Positions 11,088 to 22,992 of a stretch of 64,000 nt of DNA are shown in pieces; within the stretch, counting starts at the first letter, position 1; each line of letters opens with the position of its first letter. The stretch spans positions 60,428,474 to 60,492,473 of the forward strand of contig NC_084843.1 of the NCBI RefSeq assembly GCF_033115175.1, given 5' to 3'. The position numbers were made by a program, and so were the translations under genes. Below the pieces are notes generated by a model. It was given only the letters and a program-made list of their open reading frames with translations, did not search any database and had not been told where the DNA came from. This stretch comes from Lepus europaeus. Its lineage: Eukaryota > Chordata > Mammalia > Lagomorpha > Leporidae.

Positions 11088-11808
11088 CGCTGCAGTGTGT
11101 GTGTCTGTTCCGTCGTCTGTCGGTGGGCGTTAGGGCCTTGACCCCGGGGCTCTACGAGTGCTGTCGCTGCAGACCTCGGTGAGCAGGGACTTGGGCTGTG
11201 CTTTTGGTTCCTTTGTGTACGCTCCCAGCAGCGGAATTCCTGGACCGCGTGGCGATTCCATGGCGGTGAGGAGCTGTCACAGTGATGTCTGCAGGGACCG
11301 TGCCGGTTGGCACTGTGACCAGCACCCGCAGGTGTTTGCGTCTCTCCACACCCTCACCCACACTTGTTTCCTGTGCGTACTTCGTCCCAGCTTTCCCCGC
11401 GGCTGCCAAGTAGGAGCTCCTTCTGGTTTTTACTGGCGTCTACCAGGAGGTAGTGAGGTGGAGCCTCGTCTCGCGTGCTGATTGGCTGTGTGTGCCCCTG
11501 CCTGGGGGCGATGCCTTGGACTGTGCAACCCCCAGCCCCGTCCTCCTCCATGATTTGGACTGTGTTTGGCTGTTGCTGAGTGGTTAGGAGTTACTAATGT
11601 ATTTGGATATTGATCCTCTATCAGGCCTGTGAGTTACCGATATGTTCTGTGACAGCGACCGTTGATGCACAGAAGGTTTCATTTTGATGAAGTCTAATTT
11701 ATGTCATTTTTGTCTTTTCTTGCCTCTGCTCTGGGTGTTGTACCAAGAAGTCCTTGCCTAATCCAGTGTCCTGAAGAGTTTCCTTTATGTTTCGATGCGG
11801 TTGATGAG
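11088..11808 (-). mobile_element. Old L1 fragment, right part (resumed)
   Basis: The L1 begun at 9615 continues: 'ctcccagcagcggaattcct', 'ccatggcgg', 'cctcacccacacttg', 'gatattgatcctctatcagg', 'gttgatgcacagaaggtttc', 'cctaatccagtgtcctgaag', all antisense L1 motifs in the expected order. Divergence is high. Confidence 0.75.
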
Positions 11809-11833
11809 TACACACACACACACACACACACCA
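11809..11833 (+). repeat. CA microsatellite
   Basis: About eleven CA units directly after the L1 fragment. Confidence 0.95.
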
Positions 11834-13587
11834 AGTTCACGGTGCTGGCACCGGTCAGCCACTGCCTTGACAAAGCCGCAGAGATCAGCGCCGGAGCCGT
11901 GGCAGTCTCGCGCGGCCTGGGGGTCACAGGGTGAGCAGCAAGCTGGGTTCCTTCTGGTCACGCTGCTCACTCTTCCGGGCCGGGGAGCTGCCTGGGGCGT
12001 GTCCTTCTCCGCTTGAGTGGCAGGAGCCCAGTGCATGTGGGGCTCGGCAAAGCATCCTGGGCCGGAGCACCTCCCAGCGCCGAGTGCAGCACGAAGAGGC
12101 CGCAGCGCCACGCTCAGCAAAGTCCAACCGTGGTGTGTGTGTGGGGGGAGGGTGGGGGCAACAATCTCGCCCCCCCACAGGGGCGGCCAAGGGCTGAGGC
12201 TGAGCCTGCGAGGCCTGGGGCTCCCAGGGCTGCTGTGGCTGGGCTGAGGGCTAAGGAGGAAAATGACATTTACTGGGCGCGCGGCAGAAATTCGTTACTG
12301 ACCACCCAGAGAGGGTACGAGGACTGCCTGGATGGATGGAGGTGGATTTGCTGAGACAAGAAAGGCAGGGACTGGAGAGGCCCATCCCCCTCCCCACCCC
12401 CCACCCCCAGCCCGCACCTGCTCAGGGCAGACACGTGCCAGCGGGCAAATGGCAGCAGGACTGCCACGGATTCTGCTTCCGACAGCAGAGGCTCCTCTGG
12501 CCGAGGAGGGGGGCACAACAGGCAGCTGGGCTGATGCTCCGAACGTGTGCTGAGGATAGTGCTCCCACACATCTACTTCCTAGCAGGGGCCAGGTTGGCT
12601 TCATGGAGGAGGTGGTCTCTGGGGGCATGGGAGCTGCCGGTTGGGGCCAGGTGGTGCTGCAGGCAGAGGGGGCAGCCCAGCCCAGGTGCAGAGCGGGGCA
12701 CAGGACAGGGCGGGAGTGGGAGCTGGTTAAAGCAACGTCCCAGGCCTGGGCCAGCGGCCATCAGTGGCTGCCCTGCTGCCGAGTCGGGGGCGGGGAAGCT
12801 GACGCTGATCAACTCCTACTCTTGCCCTCCTGCCCTGATGGACCGGGGCTCTCGGGATCGGGATTCTCAGCTGTCTTGGCAGAACACAAAGAAGAACAAG
12901 GGTGTGGTGATGGTGGAGGCGCGGGGAGCCAGCCCTGTCCTGACTGCTGGGGTTAGTGCTTGGGGCCCCTCTCTGGAAGGCGTTTTGTCCACAGCTTTCC
13001 TACTTCCCACACCTGCCACTGATGGATTCGAGTGCGTGGAGATGTGGGGACAAGGGCGCTCCTGTGACCTCCAATGTCAAAGCAAAGGGTTATAAATGGC
13101 CTAGGTGGCCACCAGCAGAGGACGGGCTAACCTGTGATGTAGTGAAGTCGACACGGAGCGGCCTCTGGTACCCCGGCCTGTGGAAAGCTAGCACTGGGCA
13201 GCGTGAGTGGAGCTGCTTTGTTAACATTTTTTCCAATTATTCACTGAGAAATAAAGAGGGAGCAAGACAGCTTCTATCCGCTGGTCCCCGCCGCGTGCCC
13301 TCCGTGGAAGCTGGGGACTGAGTCCAGGCACCCCACAGAGGGCCTCTCTTTCCATCCCCGCTCCTGGTTGCCTGGAGCATGGGCTGGTGTCTCGCAAGGT
13401 CTGCACTGGCTGGAGGCTGGACTCGGGGCCCGGAGCCGGTTAAGGAGGGCGGCCAGCCAATGTGGGGTGTGGGTGCTCTGAGAGCTTGTTGGAGGGAGGG
13501 AGGTGCGGCGCCCGCGTGCGGATCCCTCTGTGAACGTGCAGTCTTGCTGGGATGACGGGGCTGGAAAAGGTATCTGCCCTGTGTCCA

Positions 13588-13765
13588 GTTATCTGAGAGA
13601 CAGTGAGCGAGCCAGCTCCCCCTCTGCTGGCTCCCACAAGGACTAGGGCTGGCACTGGGCTAGCCTGAAGCCAGGGACCGAGAACCCAGGCCAGGTCTCC
13701 CACGTGGGTAGCAGAGACCCAGTGCTGGAAGCTGGAGTGAGCAGTGACTCTGCTGGAGGCGGGAC
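13588..13765 (-). mobile_element. Degraded C-repeat SINE
   Basis: Antisense blocks remain: 'ctgagagacagtgagcgagc', 'tgctggctcccacaaggact', 'aggtctcccacgtgggtagc', 'agagacccagtgctgg'. It is very diverged; an even weaker trace lies at about 13215-13330. Confidence 0.5.
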
Positions 13766-13898
13766 GTGGCCGGGCGGTGGCGTGGGAGCCGCTGCCCCAG
13801 ACACTGCCCCTGTGTAGGTATTTACCCAGCTACATGCTGCTCCCAAGGAGAGTGAAGGAAAAATGGATCTCTCGCTGGAACATTCTTTCTTTCTTTCA

Positions 13899-14155
13899 TT
13901 TTAAAGATTTAGTTATTATTTGAAAGGCAGAGTTAGAGGAGATGAGACAGATCTTCTGTCTGCGAGTTCACTCCTCAAATGGCTGCAATGGCCAGGCCAA
14001 AACCAGGAGCTTCTACTGGCTGTCCCACATGGGTACAGGGGCCCAAGCACTCGGGCCATCTTCCGTGGCTTTCCCAGGCCATAGCAGAGAGCTTGATTGG
14101 CAATGGTTGCCGGCACTACAAACGGCAGCTTTACCCGCTGCGCCACAGCCTGGCC
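13899..14155 (-). mobile_element. C-repeat SINE with internal deletion
   Basis: Antisense copy from 'ttttaaagatttagttatta' to 'cccgctgcgccacagcctggcc'. The usual B-box block (agccgggactcgaaccgg) between 'gagagcttgattgg' and 'gccggcactacaaacggcag' is largely deleted. Confidence 0.9.
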
Positions 14156-15024
14156 TCCTGGAAGATTTTTTTAAAGTGTGTCAAGGGGACTCAGACACAG
14201 GCCTCCCATGGCACCTGCCCTCCCCACAGTGTCTCTGGTTGTGCCCCCCCGCCCCCAGCCCCAGGTATCCCTTAATGGGAGCATCCAGGACAGAAAGGGC
14301 CCCTGCTATTCATCATAGCAGCCCCTGTAGCCCGTGGCCTGGGTAGTGCTGTCACCAGCAACCTACAGAGGTGTCCATGAGCGTCTGATGCCGTCGTCCA
14401 CGGGCACCCTCGCTCACGCACGAGCCTCCCTGTGTGTACTGGTGGTGAATAATCCCCAAATTGCATTTGATTTCTGCAGTTTCTTTCTGTATTTCTATTC
14501 AAAGCTGAGTGCATCTGATTTTATAGGAATTCCTAACAGTTCAGACTCAATCGTGGCACCCTGCTGTGAAAATCTCTCACTCCTGAGGAATAGAAACGAT
14601 GCTTAGATGTCCCTCCTGCCCTTCGTGCTGGGCCTGGGAGTGGCTTCTTGCCAGGCGGTGTGGTGCGTTCTGCCCATGCACCTCCCGGCCTGGCTGCGGA
14701 GAGGGGCGGAGGCGCGCGCTGAGGGGCCTGCCTGGGACTTAGGCCCAGAGCAGGCCCTTTTCCCAGGAGAGGGGGTATGCTCTGTGCCAGCGGCCATGGG
14801 CAGGGAATGCGGCTTTCCAGTCTTTGTCCAGGAAACCAGGCTGTGATGGGTTTTGCCTTAGGTATTTGGGGAGGACGAAGAGGCATTTGCTGGGAGCAAG
14901 AGGCCGCTGGGGACCTTGGAAGGAATTGCAGCCTGGGCAAGGCAGGGGGGATGGAAGGGAGGGCCCGGCATGATTGGGCCAGGAGCCACGGCTGGGCAGG
15001 GCAGCTTGGGGGCACATCTGCAGG

Positions 15025-15085
15025 GGCCCAGTGTGTGTGTGTACACGTGTGTGTGTGCGCATGTGTGCGCGCGCACCTGCATACA
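15025..15085 (+). repeat. GT/GC alternating tract
   Basis: Runs of GTGTGTGTGT, ACACGTGTGT and GCGCGCGC form a purine-pyrimidine alternation with Z-DNA potential. Confidence 0.85.
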
Positions 15086-15479
15086 CTCGGGCACCTGCCT
15101 TTCCTGCATACTGTTAGCAGGGCACAGGAGAGCCCTCAGTCCAGGGCCATACTTCAGACTGGGGCTGGATTTGAGCCCAATCTGCCCCTCAAGGGTGTGG
15201 CAGCCGGGGTGTGGGGAAGTCCTCCTGATGATGGAGTCGTCGGTCCCCTGGTGCCACAGGGAGCCCTGGGGCCCGGGGAGTGTCCAGGTAGCTGCTGCAG
15301 CCTGGGCTCCAGCTGCAAGAACCTCCCTGGGAGTTCAGCCCTGGACTGTGGGCCTCGGGGAGGCCCAGAAGAGGGTGGGAAAGAATCTTCTGATCTGAGT
15401 GATGCATCCTCTCCCAGGTGGCCGCAGGTCGCTAGAGTGGACGTAAGCTAGGCCACCGATTAGAAAAGCAGGCAGTATT

Positions 15480-15800
15480 GGCCGGCGCCATGGCTTAACA
15501 GGCTAATCCTCCGCCTTGCGGCACCGGCACACTGGGTTCTAGTCCCGGTCGGGGTGCCGGATTCTGTCCCGGTTGCCCCTCTTCCAGGCCAGCTCTCTGC
15601 TATGGCCCAGGAAGGCAGTGTAGGATGGCCCAAGTCCTTGGGCCCTGCACCCGCATGGGAGACCAGGAGAAGCACCTGGTTCCTGGCTTCGGATCACGCG
15701 GTGCAGCGGCCATTGAGGGGTGAACCAACGGCAAAAAGGAAGACTTTTCTCTCTGTCTCTCTCACTATCCACTCTGCCTGTCAAAAAAAAAAAAAAAAAA
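15480..15800 (+). mobile_element. C-repeat SINE (younger CSINE), full length
   Basis: Starts GGCCGGCGCCATGGCTTAAC and ends in a long pure A tract. A perfect 16-bp duplication AAAAGCAGGCAGTATT flanks it (15464-15479 and 15801-15816). Confidence 0.96.
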
Positions 15801-15904
15801 AAAAGCAGGCAGTATTTATTATAGACAATATAGAAAAGCAGAAAGTAGGTAAAAGAAAAGAAAATCACCCCAAGACCTCACCACTCACACCAACAGTGTA
15901 TGGG

Positions 15905-16097
15905 CACTCCACACCTGTTCACAAGTGTCCACACACATGCACACACGTCTACACAAGTTCACATGTGTCCACCCACTCACACATGTCCATACATGGTCAC
16001 AGACATCCACACACACTCACACATGTCCACACATATCCATGCACATGTATACACACTCACACATATCCACACACACTCACACATATCCACAACACAA
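15905..16097 (+). repeat. ACACATGTCCACACA tandem array
   Basis: Imperfect repeats of 'cactcacacatgtccacaca' and 'cactcacacatatccacaca' over about 190 bp. A related but shorter array lies at about 42498-42582. Confidence 0.85.
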
Positions 16098-16389
16098 TCC
16101 CTGGTCTGCTTCCCAGGGAGGTCTGACAACCGAGCCAGTCCCCTGTGGGGTGCCTGGGCTGCTCAGGGTCGCACCTCTCTGTGGACGTCTCTGTGGCTTC
16201 CTGTCCACGTCCAGCCAGGCTGATCTTCCCCGCGGAGGTCCTGGACGTGAGACTTCCTGGTTTGCTGGCCTCTCTGAGAAGGTGCAGGGTCTTGCCCAAG
16301 CTCCCCTTCACCCAGGTGCTCTCTCGGAGCACGTGTCTCAGCTCAGCAAGGGCAGAGGCTGAGGCTGGGAGTGACCCTGATGGCCATCA

Positions 16390-16540
16390 GTATGGGGCTC
16401 AAGTCCAGCTTTGCCTGCTTCGTAGCTGTGTGATCTTGGGCAAGTTAGTCCACTTCTCTGAGCCCTAGCACGTAGAGCGCATTGCACACCCAGCACCGGC
16501 CTACTGCATGTGTTCAGGAAGTGTGAGAGTTCTGGATCTT
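16390..16540 (+). mobile_element. MIR SINE fragment
   Basis: The diagnostic 'agctgtgtgatcttgggcaa' followed by 'gttagtccacttctctgagc' is well preserved at 16424-16465. Confidence 0.8.
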
Positions 16541-17621
16541 TCACATCTTTGCCCTTCCTGGGAGCCTGGGGTTTCTCTCTCCCGGTGGCCCTGGGCAATG
16601 AGGGTCTGTATTACCTGTGAATGCCCATTCTCATGGCCCCAGGGCCCCCGCAGCGCCTGGCACAGGCTTTGGCATGAGGGAAGCTCTTGGGCACGGGCAG
16701 CCGGAGGGGCTGTCTGTGGCTCTCTTTGGCAGTGGGTCTGTGGGAGAGGTTCCTGGAAGGCTTCCTGTAAGAAGGGCTCCGAGCCAGGCCCCTGAACGGC
16801 GGGGGTGACCAGCTGTGGCTTTGCTCTGTAGCAGTGCGTCAGGTCTCTGCACGCATTCCAGGCCCAGGCAGGAAGTCCAGCAGGAAGGGCGTGTCTGGGA
16901 GTGAGAGGCGAGGGTGGGTGGGAGCTCAGGCCCCGTCCAGCGAGTGCTGTAGCCTCACAGGGCGGAGGAAGCCACGAGGCTGTGCTGGGGGGATGTGGGA
17001 CAGTGAGGAGGAAACAGCCGAGGTACAGGGCAGAGCAAGGTCAGGCTCTCCCAGGGGACCCAGGCCATCCCAGTAAGCAAATGGAGGTCAGGGCCCATGG
17101 GCCTCTCCCCTCTGCCTGTGGCCTCTGCTCTTGCGGGGCCTTGCTTTCCTCCCTACAGCCAAAGAGGCCTCGGAAAGAACAAGAGCTGGGGCCCGAGGGG
17201 AGCCCAGCAGCAGGAGTGGGTGGGCCTGGCCTCCCACTTGCTGCACTCTTGGGAGCCTGTGCCCTGCGTCTGTCCCAAGGCGAGGATGCAGCCTGGGGGA
17301 GCAGGGGGCTCAGCTCGTCCCCGCTCCTTGAAGTGGCCCCTGCCCGTCTCACCGAGTCAGGGTTCTGTTTGGCCGCCCTTGAGTGACAGAAGGGGACACG
17401 GAGGCCGTGAGACCGCCCCTGAAGGGCAAAGGAGACGAACAGGCATCCAGGGAGAGAGGCAGGGGCCCGAGTCAGCGCCATGGGCATAGAAGGAGCCTGG
17501 GTGTCCGGGTGTTGGGTGCGGGTGCCCCTGCTCAGTGGGCGTGGCCCCAGGCTTCGGTGTGGCGTGTGCGGTGCTGAGGGAGGGTCTCTGCCTGCCACTT
17601 GCAGGCACAAGGAAGCAGCAG

Positions 17622-17775
17622 CAGCATGGTGTGATAGAAAGAGCACGCGGCTCAGTCAGCACGCTTGGATCCAAGCTCTGAGCCTCAGTGCCTTCATCCG
17701 TAAAATGGGGGCAAGAACACCTGCTTCCGAGACACCGTGGGAAACTGAGTGCAAACAACACCTGTGTAAGCCCTT
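17622..17775 (+). mobile_element. MIR SINE fragment
   Basis: Starts 'agcatggtgtgatagaaaga' and reaches 'gagcctcagtgccttcatcc' then 'gtaaaatggggg' (to 17711), keeping the whole MIR order with an internal deletion. Confidence 0.8.
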
Positions 17776-18597
17776 TGCCTGGGGGTCAGCTGGGGGGCTC
17801 CTTCCTTCCCCGGCAAGCTTCCTACCCCACCCAGCCCTAGGGTGTGCTCACCCTGGCTGCTTGTGGGTGATGTTCTTAGCAGATGCTTAATGTCTGTAAC
17901 ACCGGGCTGGGAGAGGCAGGGTGCCGGTGGCCACCCTTCCTGACATGCTCACTCCCCGGGAGATGTCACGTTGTCACGTTGTCGCTGTGCAGCTCTGTGC
18001 CTGGGCCTCTCCACGTGTGAATCAGGGCTGATGCTGGCCATGCCGGCTGCTCCTGCGTGGACTGGCTGGCCCGAGATCACAGAGGGGAAGAGGCTGGGAC
18101 GGTGAGAGGGAGGCATCTTGCTCCACTTCACTGGTACCCAGGGAAACGCAAATTAAAGCAACGCTGCTAGGCCGGTTGCCACACGTCAGATTGGCAGCCA
18201 TTTCAAAGAGGGATCGCTTCTGGGTGGCCGCACGGGCTGGAGGGCCTGGGAGCTGCCCCAGCCTTCTCCAGCTCACGGCGGTGTCGCGTCAGGGTTTCCC
18301 TGCGTGCTCTGCGCTGTGCTTCCCTGACCTGGCGATCCCAGGGCTGGAGAACACAGATGTAGAGCGAAGTCCCAACACCGTAGCATGCAGAGGTTATGAG
18401 CGACAGATGGGGCACCGAGGCAGAGAGGCCACCCCTGAGGGGGAAAGATGTCCAGGGGGAGAGGCAGGGGCCCCCGCAGCGACCTGCCTGGGGCAGCAGG
18501 AACCCGGAAGCATCCCAGCGTCCATCAGGAGGGGGTGGCTGCCTCGATGTGAACCATCCCTACTCTGAACTGTCATTAGCTCTTAACAAGAAGGCAG

Positions 18598-18866
18598 TGG
18601 GGCACACGTTGTGGCCAGCCGGTTAGCCGCGTGTTGGGATGCCCACAGTCCGTAAGGGAGTGTCTGGGTTTGAGATGCAGACCCCGGGAGGCAGCAGTGG
18701 TTATTCAAGTGGGTGGGACCCCGCCAGCCACATGGGAGCTCTGGATTGAGTTCCTGGTTCTTGGGTTCAGCCCCAGCAAGGGGCCTATTGTGTGTACTTG
18801 GGGAGGGGACCAGCGGATGGGAGCTCCCTCTGTCTCCCTGCCTCGACAATCAATCAATCAATGTAA
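18598..18866 (+). mobile_element. C-repeat SINE (old subtype)
   Basis: Sense copy: 'gtgttgggatgcccacagtc', 'gtctgggtttgagatgcaga', 'ggattgagttcctggttctt', 'gaccagcggatgggagctcc'. The tail has become (ATCA)n, 'caatcaatcaatcaatg'. Confidence 0.8.
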
Positions 18867-19069
18867 ACTGAGAAGAGCAGTGGTCCTAAGCCAGGCTGGC
18901 CAGGAGGCTCGTGCGTGGGATGCCACACAGGAGGAAAGCAGGCTGCTGGGATGGCGAGGGGGCCCCTGTGTGCCGAGCAGAGCCGCCGGGAGTGACAGGG
19001 ACATAGATGCCCAGCAGCAGGCAGAGGCCAGATCTGTCTGTGTTGGCGGCCGCCCGGCGCATGCTTGGC

Positions 19070-19200
19070 ACACAAAGTGTTACTTCCTGACCGCGTTATT
19101 TGCCAACATTTAAGAATTCAATTTATCGAAACAGCCAAATAGCCAGCCTCTCTTCATTGAGAGAAGTGAGAAACTCCCTTTTGACTGAAACACAGCAACA
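19070..19200. promoter_or_regulatory. AT-rich repeat-free island, candidate conserved element
   Basis: Non-repetitive stretch with 'gcgttatttgccaacattta', 'ttcaatttatcgaaacagcc' and 'cctctcttcattgagagaag', about 1.1 kb upstream of exon 2. I match it to no repeat family. Confidence 0.25.
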
Positions 19201-20310
19201 GCTGCCGGTTTTGGACAGAGCGTGGCCTCCACGTGGCCGTCGTCCGCCTGCCCAGTGTCGCCCGGGGTTCAGTTCCCTGCCCGTACCCCTGGGAGAAGCT
19301 TTAGCATCCGGATGCTGGGGGTAGGGGGGCTGGTGCAGGGCTGGGGGCTGTGCGTCCTGGCTTATTTGGACACCTCGGATTCTGGCCGTCGACGGTACCT
19401 GTCTCACACTGTGGTCAGGACATTTTAAATACCCCATGAGAAGGAAAACAAGTGGGCACCTTGGACGTGGGGTCGCCTGGGTCAGAAGCGACCCTGGCGG
19501 GGTCCCCTGCTTGTCCACTCAGGGTGGGATGGAGAGAGAGTGTCCAGGTGTGGAGTTATGGGCGGGACCTCGCTCCCAGCGCTTTCTCCAGCTCCCCGAC
19601 CCTGAGGGAAGGGGAGACAGGAAGTCTCCCCTGCGAGTCCTTGTCCCTGGTGCCTGCCCCTGCCCTCTGTTGTCCTGTGGTCCAGATGTCGGCACCCCCA
19701 CTCCCTGGTGGGCACCTCTGAGGGCTCCAGACCCTCCCCGATGAGAGCTGTGGAGCTTAGCTCTGAACGTCCCCAATCCAGCTTCCGCCTCCTAGACTAG
19801 CCGTAGGGCCCCGGGCCGGTCACCTCCCCTCTTGGAGCCTATTTGCACGTCATGACCTGCTGCCTCTTTGCCTATCCGAGGTTATGGGGTAATCGGGTGG
19901 ATACGTTTTTAAAAAGGAAAAGATACGCTCTCTGGCTGGGTGGGCTTCCTGGCCAGCAACCTCTCTTTAACCCTGACCCTAGCTAACCAGGCTGTGTGGT
20001 GCATGTGGGATGCAGTCCTGGTGGCTGGGGACCGTCCCCTCAGCCACGGAGCCCAGACTGGGTCTCAAATGCACCCTCCGTGCCTGCCCCAGGCCTTGCC
20101 CGGAGTCCCTCGCTGGGCACTCAGCCCAGCCCACTTACCCGGAGGCGGGCGAGGGTAACACCTGGTGGGGCCAACCTACTCCTTGCCCTTCCTGCCCACC
20201 CCTTGCAGTGAATTCTTCTACCGAGAGCGGGAGGGGCTGGAGGGGCTGGCGAGCCCCTCCCCCCCCACAGTAGGAGGCTTCTCACCCCCTTCTCTTCTTT
20301 GTGTCCCCAG

Positions 20311-20382
20311 GAGCCATGAGGGGCCACGTCCCCAGCATCTTCCACATGCTCTGGCTTTTGGTGCTGCTCCCTGGATGCTGGG
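20311..20382 (+). CDS. CDH23: CDH23 (cadherin-23) exon 2: start codon and signal peptide
   Basis: The exon follows a pyrimidine-rich acceptor (tctcttctttgtgtccccag, AG at 20309-20310) and ends at a consensus donor GTAAGT (20383-20388). The start codon is at 20316-20318 in the context gagccATGa. The 67 coding bases give 22 codons plus one base, so the exon ends in phase 1. The peptide begins MRGHVPSIFH and continues with a hydrophobic core MLWLLVLLPGCW, a typical cleavable signal sequence. Human CDH23, as I remember it, has the same layout (start MGRHVA, core AWLLVLISGCWG) and the same coding break after base 67. Cadherin-23 is a very large single-pass cadherin (about 3,350 residues in human) whose signal peptide sends it to the hair-cell and photoreceptor surface. 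The first ten residues differ clearly from human while the core is kept, which is usual for signal peptides. Alternative start: an in-frame GTG at 20301 lies in the intron and is not used. Confidence 0.93.
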
Positions 20383-22104
20383 GTAAGTCTCCCTCCCAAT
20401 CCCCCAGGCTGACTGGTGTTCAGGTGCTGGGGGTGTGCATGCTGGGGCTCCACCTGAAGCCAGAGAAGCAGCTGGCCCGAGCAGGGGTCTCGGGTCCTCC
20501 GTGGGGACCTCTCTGAGACTTCCCCCCAACCCGCTGTGGGCCGGCACCTGCAGGCAGCGCTGGCCTCTGGGTTTGCCAGGCAGTAGGAGTTGCCTCAGCC
20601 TCCCCAGGGACTCCGGGACCTTGGGCACCTGTGCCCTTTCCTGCTCTGTTCCCCTCGCTCTCTGCACCTGTTACCACGACGCATGTGTGTGGACAGCAGC
20701 TGCCTGCCACCGGGACCCGGGGCGTCTCCCCTCGCGCTCCCTGGGTGACAGATGCTTTGGGCGTTTATCCTAGGTGCTGGAGAGGAGCCGAGAGCCAGGT
20801 TTCCCGGGCCACAGCCCCGCCTGCCAAGGGCTCCCCCCAGCAAGTGTCTTCCCTCTCTGCCTCAATTCCTTTGTCTCTAGGTAGAAATGAGATGGGATTC
20901 GCCTGCCCCAGTTGCCAAGCGGGGCCCCGGGGAATAGCGCCCAGTGCACACTAGGTCCCTCAGTGCATGTTTCTGCTGTGAGCCCTTTGCTAACAGCCGT
21001 CTGCCTCTCAGGGGAGCAGAACAGGGCACAAAGAACAGAGAAGCTGAGCAAGTTGCCCGAGGCTGCCCAGCAATGCTGTGGCACCCCCTGTGGGTTAGCG
21101 TGCCTTCCTGTCTGTCATTGCTGGCAACAGCCCCCACTCCCTGTCCCCATCCCAAGTGGCCGGTCTTGCTCCTTGCCCGTGGTGGGCGGCGGCTCCTTGG
21201 GGACTGAAGGGTGAGTGGTCTCCTGTGCTGTCTCCCTCCGGACCTTCACCCTGGCCCCCTAGTCCTCCACCTGAGCCCTAGGCCAGAGCACAGAACTGCT
21301 GCCCTTTCTTTCCCTGGTCCCTACTACGGCAGGGGAACACTGTGTTCTCCATGGCACACAGCGGGTGGGAGCCACTGTGCTTCAGCTCCTGCCCCCTCGC
21401 CCCCATTGCTGCTCTGCAGCCTGGGGAGAGAGGCCTGGGCCCGGAGTCGGGCTGCCATGTCTGGATCTGGGCCCTGCCACCTGCTGGGGTCTTCACACCC
21501 TGAGAGGCCCCCCCAGCAGATGGTGCCATGTGGTCAGTGCTCCAGTGCCCGGTCACTCCTGTATCAGCACCCCAGATCTCGCCCCAGCCCCTTTCCCGCC
21601 TCGCCGATGACCAGTGTGGCCTCCCCTCCCCTCCCCTGGCCTCGTCTCCCCTCAGGCCTGCACAGGACTCTCCGTATTTAAAGCTGGCCGGCTCCCTGCG
21701 CTGTGGTTGGCCCTGAGCACAGCACACAGACTCCATGCTTTGCAAACGGTGTTGAGGACAGGAAGGGCCCTGTCTGCCCCGCTCGCTGCCCTGGCCCAGA
21801 CCCCCGGGCCCCCTGCCTCCTTGGAGAGCTCGGGTCCTCCTGGGCTTGTGGCCTGAGCCCGGCTGCCTGTGCCGAGTGTCAGCAGGTCCTGGGAAACACA
21901 GCCTAAAAAGGAGCAACGCTCCTGCAGGGGATGCGGCTTTGCTTCCCTGCTGGCTCCCCCCACCCCCAGCAGCTCCCGCCTGCCGCTGAGCCCGAGCCCC
22001 CCCCCCCCCCCCGCCTCTGCTCCCCTGCACCCAGGGCCCGAGGCCCCTGGTGGGGGTCAAAAGCTTTCCCCTCTAGGGCTTCGAAGGAGGCTTCTGTATT
22101 CATA

Positions 22105-22290
22105 CCAGGGTCAAGAATAGCTCCCATTTATCGAGTGCTTGCTGTGTTCCGGAGGCACGGTGCTAAGCGCTTTATGTATGTAATCTCCTTTAATCCCTGG
22201 GCTGCCCAGGAAGTAAGTCCTACTTTTGTTGTCAGTTTACACTTGAGTAAACTGAGGCATGGGAAATCGCGTGGCTAGAAGGTGGCACCA
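22105..22290 (-). mobile_element. MIR SINE
   Basis: Nearly complete antisense MIR: 'catttatcgagtgcttgctg', 'ggcacggtgctaagcgcttt', 'aatctcctttaatccctggg', 'gtaaactgaggcatgggaaa', 'cgcgtggctagaaggtggca'. Confidence 0.88.
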
Positions 22291-22389
22291 GGAGGTTTCA
22301 CAAAAGGAGCAGCTCTGGACCACCAGCCCCTCCGAGGCAATTGTGCTCCTGAATTGAGAAGATGGCAATGTGAGCCCACGTGCAAGTGT

Positions 22390-22520
22390 GTGTTTGAGGT
22401 GGTCAGGGAGGGCTTCCTGGAAGAAGGCACGTTTAAGACGAGATTTGAAGGATGAATAGGAGTTCAGTGCATGAAGGCAGAGGAACTGCCAGTCCCGGCT
22501 AGGAAGCGAGAGAGGAGCCA
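22390..22520. mobile_element. Ancient LINE-type fragment
   Basis: 'cagggagggcttcctggaag', 'aaggcacgtttaagacgaga' and 'tttgaaggatgaataggagt' match a very old interspersed motif seen again at about 51.43-51.64 and 56.23-56.28 kb in this window. I believe it is L2-like, but the family is uncertain. Confidence 0.5.
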
Positions 22521-22992
22521 GAAATGGCGTCAACCCAGCTGCTTGAACAAGCTGGCTGGGCGGAGAGGGAAGGTGCCGGGGTCTCCTCGTCCTTCCCTGT
22601 CCCCCCAGCAGGCATCTTGGGAGGGAAGACGAGGTGTTCTGCTCTGGTTCCAGCTTCCCTGGAACTTGGCACAAACTCTGAGGGAGCCGCAGAAGGCAGA
22701 AACCGGGGGTGGAGGGGGAGGCTACCTCTGCCCGGATCCCAGGCACCTGCAGGTCCCTCCACGAGCCCCCGACACAGCTCAGCGGCCAGTGAGCCAGCTG
22801 CCCCCTGAAAGTGCCCTCGCGTGCCTGCTGGGGGACAGCTGAGGCTAGCCCCTTGGCTGGGGGCTCCCCGAGGTGCCGAGTCCCCCAGCTGCTGCGGGCA
22901 TCAGTGCTGGCCCCCGGCTGGAAGCCACGGGAGCAGCATGCAGCTCTCCGCCCAGGCGCTGAGACCCAGGCTCCTGTGCGGTCAGTGCTTCT

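Larger units (their letters stand above)
1..20310 (+). other. CDH23: CDH23 5' intron (intron 1, partial)
   Basis: No coding exon was recognised here. The stretch ends in the exon 2 acceptor. It holds C-repeat SINEs, MIR fragments, a split L1 fragment (9.6-11.8 kb), a GAT/GGT tract (2.34-2.72 kb), a TA microsatellite (4.15-4.24 kb) and CA/GT tracts. Stretches such as 1-680, 5.05-5.39, 6.15-7.70, 11.83-13.20, 14.16-15.46, 16.10-17.60, 17.9-18.6 and 19.2-20.3 kb are GC-rich intron in which I see only weak repeat traces. A non-coding exon 1 could lie upstream of the window or be hidden here; a 5' UTR exon cannot be found by reading frame. Confidence 0.75.

Noticed and set aside
1..20310. Non-coding exon 1 of CDH23
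   Set aside because: A 5' UTR exon has no reading-frame signature and I do not recall its sequence well enough; no convincing promoter with downstream donor could be chosen.
21278..22060. 260-residue reverse-strand frame in intron 2
   Set aside because: GC-rich random frame with no recognisable domain, antisense to the gene and without splice or promoter support.
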